Shown: positions 58,101 through 64,000 of the stretch, piece after piece
Position numbering within the stretch: the stretch's first letter is position 1
Layout of the letters: every line of letters starts with the position of its first letter
Origin: Telmatactis stephensoni
Taxonomy: Eukaryota > Cnidaria > Anthozoa > Actiniaria > Isophelliidae
Direction of reading: 5' to 3'
DNA length: 64,000 bases
Assembly (NCBI GenBank): GCA_029948255.1
Contig: JALIZF010001939.1
Coordinates: 1,407,001 to 1,471,000 of the forward strand
Position numbers and translations under genes: made by a program
Notes under the pieces: generated by a model
The model's input: the letters and a program-made list of their open reading frames with translations, nothing else
Databases searched by the model: none
What the model was told of the DNA's origin: nothing

Positions 58101-58765
58101 CCAATTCATGGTCAGAGAGAAGTCAGTGGATATAGTTATCCAGAACTCGGAAATGAATGGAAAGCTATGGTATGTCTTAATGAAATGAAAACTAGAAAAA
58201 ATTCATTTACAGCACTGTTAGTATCGAGTACAAAGACTGTAATTACCATTCTTGAATTTGCAATTGGAATTTATAATAAAATAAGGCTATTTTAGAACCA
58301 CATGCGAAATGGGAAATCAATTTCAATTTCACACTGAAGAAACGTAAAATATTATTGCCTTATCTTCATGCCTCAGAATATCAATTAACTTTAGTTTCAA
58401 TTTTACTATAGCTAGAACTTGAAGAAAGCTATTTTTTATTTTCCAATTTTCCAAATATTTCCAGATACCAATGATTTGTTACTGTGCAGACACAGAACCA
58501 CTATGACAGGCTGATTTTATTATTCCTGGAAAACCTTTTTGACCCATGTAACTTCTAGTGTTGTATAATTTTTGACTATTTCAAGGTTAAATGAGATATT
58601 TTGGCAGACTCAACTTTTGTTGAAAAGTGATGATCGATTAGTCAATTTTGGTCGCACCTACTGTGTTCCTATTGTAAATATAAAATTTATTCTTCTAACA
58701 ATTATTTCTCTTTTCATTTTGCTTCTCAGGAGGGAATTTACATAAAACCTGATGCCGACTCTTAG
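55108..58765 (+). CDS. SDF2: SDF2-like MIR-domain ER protein (222 aa)
   Basis: Six exons join in frame: 55108-55225, 55332-55438, 56731-56813, 57313-57534, 58067-58169 and 58730-58765, all GT-AG. An N-terminal hydrophobic stretch (YLFIVIVTLLSDCAYG) looks like a signal peptide. The rest is the three-fold MIR beta-trefoil of SDF2/SDF2L1 (VTCGSVVKLLN, RLHSHEVKYGSGSGQQ, LHSHH...EVSAFG, YLHVTGDQFGRPIHGQREV). Vertebrate SDF2L1 ends in HDEL and works with BiP/ERdj3-type chaperone complexes in the ER. This protein ends EGIYIKPDADS, so a KDEL-like retrieval signal is absent. A polyadenylation signal AATAAA lies near 59015. SDF2 and SDF2L1 are not separable from this alone. Confidence 0.93.
57075..57235. 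mobile_element. MITE in SDF2 intron 3
   Basis: Imperfect inverted repeat: GACTGAGTTAGGTTGGGCC on the left and GGCCCTCCCACTCAGTC on the right. A shorter related piece in the next intron (57598-57705) carries TGAGTGGGAGGGCC and ATGACCAAGAGCC. Confidence 0.65.
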
Positions 58766-60078
58766 ATACCACTCAAGAAATGATTATTGTGGACATGACC
58801 ATTGAATGCACGGTGCTAAATGCCTGCCAATATTAAAACAGTAAAACTGTTGGCATTTCTCTGCAATTCCCTCTTCAATACTGTTGAAATTCTAAAACCT
58901 TCAAATCATGACAAGACATTTCTTTATATTTTAGTGGTTTAATTTTCTAATTTCTACCAAAGATTTTATTAGATTTACATCTTATATTGCTGTGTATCTA
59001 TTTGTTTTACAGAATAAAGTAAATGTTATTTGTTTTGCCCTTATGTAATTTATACAGTGAAAACTATCCCTGGAGGACCCTGGAGAAGTTAGGGACCCCT
59101 GGGCACAACAACTGCAGACGGGCAAGTTTTTGAGGGCTTACACACATCTGCATCTTGACCACAGGAATCCCAGGCACTGCTCTCTCGATATGATATCTTT
59201 GAGCTTAATTTTGAGTATTGGTGCAACAAGAAAGTACTTGGTACAATAGGCAGGCAACAGAATATACTACAATGTACTTATTAATGTCCTTTTTTGGGAC
59301 TAACTTTGGCTTCTGTGGCTTAGTTTTTTCTAGCAAAATACATGGACTTTTTTCATCAAGATCATTTCACAAGTCGCACGTGGTACATTTTGCCAGTGTT
59401 GAAGAGAGGCCATATATAGAGGTTCCACTGTAATTTAACTACTTTGTTTTCCAAAAGTACCTTGTTATACTAATAGGATACAGGATATTTTCACAGGAAA
59501 GATTCCTCTGCCATCCTCTAGGGATACCTTTCCTTACCCATCTCGAGCTAAGTTCAGTGGGATTGGCTTTGTTTAGCATAGCTGTTATGGAGGGAGAAGG
59601 GAGAAACAGAGATTGGACTCCTAATTCCACACCCACGTCCCTAAGGGCAGCTATGCAGATTAAATTAAGATCTACAAGTTTACAGCAAGTAAACCTGCAT
59701 TGTCGTCATAATGAATCCCAGACAAAATGGAATAATATATTCAATAACAGCTGGTTACTATCTAAAGATAACATAAGTGGAACTCAAAATAAAAGATAAA
59801 AATAATGTACAACAAAATAATTACTGTCGATGGAAATGAAGTCCCATACAAGCAAATTTTTCAGGACAAATGGATTTCCCATCTACATGAACAAGTTTCG
59901 ACAATACATTTGTTATTTAGTCACATTTTCTTACTGCACACAAAGCAAAAGTTATTTGCCATAGAAAATTTGCTATAGTGTGGAGCTGAATATGAGGATG
60001 ACCTAAAATGCATATCTATAAGTTATCTATATAATCCTCTCTATCCAAAACAAAAACAGTCTTAGAAGGCATCATAAA
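58766..60078. other. SDF2 3' UTR and intergenic; no other gene seen
   Basis: The first 300 bp are the likely 3' UTR. Short ORFs at 59218-59800 show no recognised domains. Confidence 0.55.
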
Positions 60079-60272
60079 TCATTCCCAGGCCACTAGAAGA
60101 AACACACAGCCAACCCGGTGCTTGAAGCGGAATTGAGGTTTCCTAGCATCAATGTCAATACACAACCCATTTCTGTTGTGTTGGCGTGGATGACGTAATG
60201 GCTTGATACATGCGCCAACCTTTAGACCACTGGAAATCTTATGGTGTGTACAAAGTCTTCTAGTTGTCACAC
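60079..60272 (-). CDS. Probable last exon of an unassigned minus-strand gene
   Basis: A good acceptor (TTTTTCACTTCTTTTCAG) precedes 64 codons ending in TAG. The peptide is basic with four cysteines (RLCTHH, GACIKP, GLCIDID, VGCVFLL). Its spacing recalls a cysteine-rich C-terminal domain, but I do not recognise the family. It may belong with the exon at 61733-62247; the phase cannot be tested because the intervening exon, if any, is unknown. Confidence 0.5.
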
Positions 60273-60416
60273 CTGAAAAGAAGTGAAAAATCAAGAAGTC
60301 ATTTTCACATTTTCAATGCAACCAAATAATTTCCTAAATTTCTATGCGCTTGTACACCTTCCATCAAAGATAATAGTGCTTTCGTGACCTCCTAGACTTT
60401 GTTTCTTAATTCTCTC

Positions 60417-61106
60417 CCTCATTTTTCCCTTCCTTTCTTTCTTTCTTCCCTCCCTCCCTCCTTTCCTTTCTCCCTTTCCTTCCTTCTTCCTCCGTCCCTT
60501 CCTTCCTCCCTCCCTCTTTCCTTCCTTCCTTCCTTCTTTCCTTCCTTCCTCCACTCCTTCCTTCCCTCCCTCCCTCTTTCCTTCCTTCCTTCGCCCCTCC
60601 CTTCCTTCTTCCTTCACCCCTCCCTCCCTTCCTTCCTTCACCCCTCCCTTCCTTCACCCCTCCCTCCCTTCCTTCCTTCACCCCTTCCTTCCTTCCTTCA
60701 CCCCTCCCTCCCTTCCTTCACCCCTCCCTTCCTTCACCCCTCCCTCCCTTCCTTCCTTCACCCCTCCCTTCCTTCACCCCTCCCTCCCTTCCTTCACCCC
60801 TCCCTTCCTTCACCCACCCCTTCCTTCCTTCACCCCTTCCTTCCTTCCTTCACCCCTTCCTTCCTTCACCCCTTCCTTCCTTCACCCCTTCCTTCCTTCC
60901 TTCACCCCTTCCTTCCTTCCTTCACCCCTTCCTTCCTTCACCCCTCCCTCCCTTCCTTCACCCCTCCCTTCCTTCACCCACCCCTTCCTTCCTTCACCCC
61001 TTCCTTCCTTCCTTCACCCCTTCCTTCCTTCACCCCTTCCTTCCTTCACCCCTTCCTTCCTTCCTTCACCCCTTCCTTCCTTCCTTCACCCCTTCCTTCC
61101 TTCCCT
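60417..61106. repeat. ~690-bp pure pyrimidine-rich CCTT tract
   Basis: Built from CCTT, CCCT and the higher-order unit TTCACCCCTCCCTTCC; repeated blocks (60740-60840 and 60940-61010 almost identical) show local duplication. Long Ser/Pro/Phe/Leu and Gly/Arg/Glu/Lys ORFs over it are artefacts. Confidence 0.97.
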
Positions 61107-61732
61107 CCCTATTGAGAGAGTAACGTACTTGGGATGTTTTCCTTAATCTTGAGTTTCCGGTCCAAAATAAAGCTCAGTTTCATATCCTTAAAACAGAAAT
61201 AGCAATGATAAGTTTGAAATCACAAGGAGTACATCCACTTGTTGCCACTTGTATCATACCTTGCTATATGGAACATGTGCTACCTTGACGCAACCTGTGT
61301 AATGAGAACATCATCAAGTTAGACCAGTAGAGTACAATCAACATGTGAGTCGAGTGATTATTTGCAAAATATTTAATGTAGAGGTAGTGTGTGTGAGAGT
61401 ACAGTGTTTTTTAGGAGATACAGACTGCGTGCACCATTATACAGAAAAATGAGATATCGATGTGTTCCTCCAAAGTTTGGCTATTTTTAGAGCCTCTTCT
61501 AGAGAATGCATGGTAAATACTCGAAGCTTTCAGTGCGCGCAGCTCACGGTAGAAAAGCAATTCTAAAAATAGCACGAACGCGAGGAGACAACACGTCACA
61601 TCACGTGACGCCACATCACATAACGATCCACCACGCCACATCACGTGACGACCCACTACGCCATATCATGGTCACGGCACGGCGCGGTCCGTTTCACACT
61701 CATGCGAAACCTGCTCTACTGTCGTAAGCACG
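61107..61732. other. Intron or spacer; CACGTGA-rich inverted segments
   Basis: 61590-61670 repeats CATCACGTGACG and CACGCCACATCACG. No gene is seen. Confidence 0.5.
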
Positions 61733-62247
61733 TTACTGACCTCGATGTTGCGTGTTTTGATAAGTTATTGGAACACAACATTCGCACATCGCAAACAGTT
61801 GATCGCTGCACCAACACTTTGACACCGACTTGGACAACGAGGTGTTACGGCTTTGAGGTTTCCCCACAGACAAGAACTTTCCCCCTAGAATTCTATTCAG
61901 TGTTTTTGTGTTCTTTGCAGTCTTCACCCAAACGGCCAAACTTGTTTGGTTCATGACATTTTTGAGATCTTTCAGTGGTAGATGACCTTTCAAAGAAATC
62001 TGCCTTGTTCTGGTGGATCTTAGAAGCTTAAAGAAATTTCCATCGCTGCTCACATTCGATGATCTGGCTTTCCCTCTTACCAGGAAGCAACCACTAGGGA
62101 ATACTTTGGATGAAGCTCCAGAGTCGATCTCAAACTGCAGGCATCCACTTATTCGAGTTCTCCGTATTCTGAGTCCTTTGAACTGAAGGCAAACATCAAG
62201 AGAGCGAATGTGGGGAGTTGCAAAGCAAAATGGAGGGACCTTATCGG
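61733..62247 (-). CDS. Exon of an unassigned gene (171 codons to stop)
   Basis: A strong acceptor (TTATTCTTTTTCAG) at 62248 opens a frame that runs to a stop at 61733. The peptide is basic and has no signal I recognise (CLQFKGLRIRRTRISG, DGNFFKLLRSTRTRQISL, LGGKFLSVGKP). An internal donor could shorten it and connect it to 60079-60272. A secreted precursor with a cysteine-rich C-terminal part is one idea, but this is speculation. Confidence 0.45.
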
Positions 62248-62645
62248 CTGAAAAAGAATAAATTGCATGGTGTATTATAAACAAGGCTCTTAAAAAAATA
62301 AAGAAAGAGTTGTTGTTTTAAATACTGATGTCACGGGAAGAAGTCTTGACTCGTTTTCACACTCATTTCTGGAGACCACCACACCCCACTCAAACCACCG
62401 CCCTCCTCCTGCACCAAAGACACGATTGATGCTCACATGACAGTTTTATTCCTCACGCATTTCAGTGCAACAACAACCATCTTACAAAATTTGTTTAAAT
62501 CTTACTTGTAAGTCTATGACTGACAAGACTTCTTTTATTCCACAACACAGCAAAACGGAATCCCTATAATGAAAAATACTTAAACTGAGTTACAGCGAAA
62601 AAGGCAAGTGCAGAGACACTTTGTAAACTGTGTAATAAAGAAATC

Positions 62646-62915
62646 TGTTAAGGGAGCATTCATTTTTTGGAGGGGGGGGGGGGGGGGGGCGGAGGAATTG
62701 CATGAATCAAATACAAAAAAATGCAAGCCCCCACGGTAAGGAATTGAACTATATTGATGACCCACCCCACTTCCAGATATGAAAATAGGGTCCCTTGACC
62801 TGGTTTAACTTTCAGAAAAACATGACCCACCCCCTTTCATAGAGTAAATTTCTTTTGGCCCACTCCTCAATTCCTCCGGCCCACCCCCTCCTAAAAAATG
62901 AATGCTCCCTAACAG
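62646..62915. mobile_element. MITE with TIRs GTTAAGGGAGCATTCATTTT
   Basis: The left end is inverted at the right (AAAAAATGAATGCTCCCTAAC). A G-homopolymer of about 17 bases lies inside the left arm at 62672-62688. Confidence 0.88.
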
Positions 62916-62938
62916 GGAATAGTGAAGACAATAAAAAG

Positions 62939-63170
62939 GTTAAGATTCACGTAAACGGGAAATGGTGGACCGCGGAGAGGGTCGATTACGTGACCTGCTT
63001 TCTTCTCTTCCGGCGTTGCCGCTTTAACGCAAGGGTGGGTAATTTCGTGTTTGCTGTAAAAGTGAAACATCACTCTCATTTGAGTGCCAAACACACAACG
63101 CCAGGTACGAAAAAGGTAGGTCACGTGATCTCCTCTCCCGTCTGCCGTTTCCCGTTGACGTGAATCTTAA
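62939..63170. mobile_element. ~230-bp MITE
   Basis: Left end GTTAAGATTCACGTAAACGG and right end CCGTTGACGTGAATCTTAAT-like are inverted, as are TTACGTGACCTGCTTT and GGTAGGTCACGTGATC. A degenerate relative is at 48955-49100. Confidence 0.82.
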
Positions 63171-63384
63171 TCTCTCTAGTGTTTCCCAAGGTACCGGCCC
63201 AGAGGCCTTGACTCACTTTCGGGGTTGTCTCGTATTTGTTCTCCTGTTTTTATTCTTTTTACACCCAAGACGAAAATAAAAGGTAGACTAAAGATAGACA
63301 AAAAATAGCTGAGAGAACCCCAGAGTTCTAGCCTCTGGTCCGGCCCCAGGGTCAGCCCATGGCGGAACTGATTCAAAACGCGTT

Positions 63385-63690
63385 AATTTATTAAATAGAT
63401 TCCATTTTCCATGCATCTGTACTCTAATAGATGCACAGATGACGACAAAAAAATGATGTAGTGAGAACAACTGAAAGTAAGCCACGAGACGAAGTCGAGT
63501 TCACCAGCACATTTTGGCGTGCATCTATTAGAATAGACCCATGGAAAAATGGAATCTATTTGAAATATATAATATCCAGCGAAACATTTTAACCAATCAG
63601 AGCGCGCGTAAGATTCTATGACGTCATCTATGGATGAGTACTGTAATTACAGACGATTCTCGACCAATCAGAGCGCGCTTAATATACCAA
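63385..63690. mobile_element. Palindromic MITE, family 'TCTATTAGAGT' copy 3 (inverted)
   Basis: Same segments as 14640-14945 in the opposite orientation (AAATAGATTCCATTTTCC, CTAATAGATGCACAGATGAC, CGACCAATCAGAGCGCGC). Confidence 0.85.
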
Positions 63691-64000
63691 TTATCGTAGG
63701 TCAGGTCAGGCTGGAGCCTGCTACTGGTAACATGTAACCCAGTACTACCTGCCACATGGACGGGTTGTCGGCGTCTAAACCGGCTCCCCCACCAGGTTCT
63801 TTCTGGTGAGGAGGGTGGCATGACACCCAGCAGGAATAAAAACAAGACCTGTCAAAAGGCGGATGAGCTCGACTGAGCCAACGGCCATCATGCATCAGTG
63901 AACTTTTATTTTATTGTGTTTTGATTGTAATTTTAAACAGTAATTTGTATAGTAATTTGTAGTGCAGTAATTTGTAGTGTATTTTAAAATTAATTTTCAT
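63691..64000. other. No gene recognised at the right edge
   Basis: Contains GTAACATGTAACCCAGTACT and GGTGAGGAGGGTGGCATGA segments that look like a piece of a dispersed repeat; nothing codes with confidence. Confidence 0.4.

Noticed and set aside
60399..61115. 238-aa Ser/Pro/Phe-rich ORF and Gly/Arg/Glu/Lys-rich antisense ORFs
   Set aside because: Low-complexity CCTT tract; no codon-level signal.

Overview
This is a eukaryotic, almost certainly cnidarian (probably hexacoral: stony coral or sea anemone) nuclear genomic window. The evidence is: short exons with GT-AG introns, animal housekeeping genes (homologues of SDF2, CCDC43 and TMEM60), a DUF6589 gene and an expanded family of DZIP3-type HEPN genes of the kind that is abundant in cnidarians, a non-LTR retrotransposon, and many short inverted-repeat (MITE) insertions. 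The species assignment is inference; nothing in the window names it.

Layout. (i) 0-5.5 kb: the 3' exons of a DUF6589 gene (+) face a RecQ-family helicase gene (-) whose first coding exon has been split by a 523-bp MITE. (ii) 6.1-47.9 kb: a head-to-tail minus-strand array of one gene family. Each full gene codes, in order, for a DZIP3-like HEPN domain (with an intact RNxxxAH motif), a TRADD-N-like domain split over two exons, a short linker, and one or two IMPACT-N (UPF0029) domains with a lysine-rich tail. By matching splice sites and phases I reconstruct four copies with open frames (gene A 8506-12342, 690 aa; gene B 13992-17864, 480 aa and a single IMPACT domain; gene D 29279-40783, 702 aa; gene E 43657-47888, 673 aa). 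One copy is broken (gene C 23916-27555, two frame lesions). There are also a solo HEPN exon (6171-6732), a HEPN relic (35.3-35.6 kb) and a HEPN exon split by a 1-kb insert (37.55-39.15 kb); the last two lie inside the first intron of gene D. A 5'-truncated LINE, long foldback elements and simple repeats fill the gaps. (iii) 48-63 kb: ordinary genes, namely a TMEM60 homologue divergent from gene E, a CCDC43 homologue with what looks like a U12-type AT-AC intron, an SDF2-like ER protein, two unassigned minus-strand exons, a 0.7-kb CCTT-rich tract and several MITEs.

The most interesting system is the HEPN / TRADD-N / IMPACT-N family. It joins a possible RNase or RNA-binding fold, a death-receptor-adaptor-like fold and a domain from the GCN1-binding translational regulator IMPACT in one polypeptide. 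Local duplication, exon loss, MITE insertion and pseudogenization are all visible here. A role in innate immunity or stress-coupled translation control is inference from domain composition only.

Many ORF-like stretches in this window are simple-repeat artefacts or use non-ATG starts. Gene models below were built from splice sites and phase, without transcript evidence.
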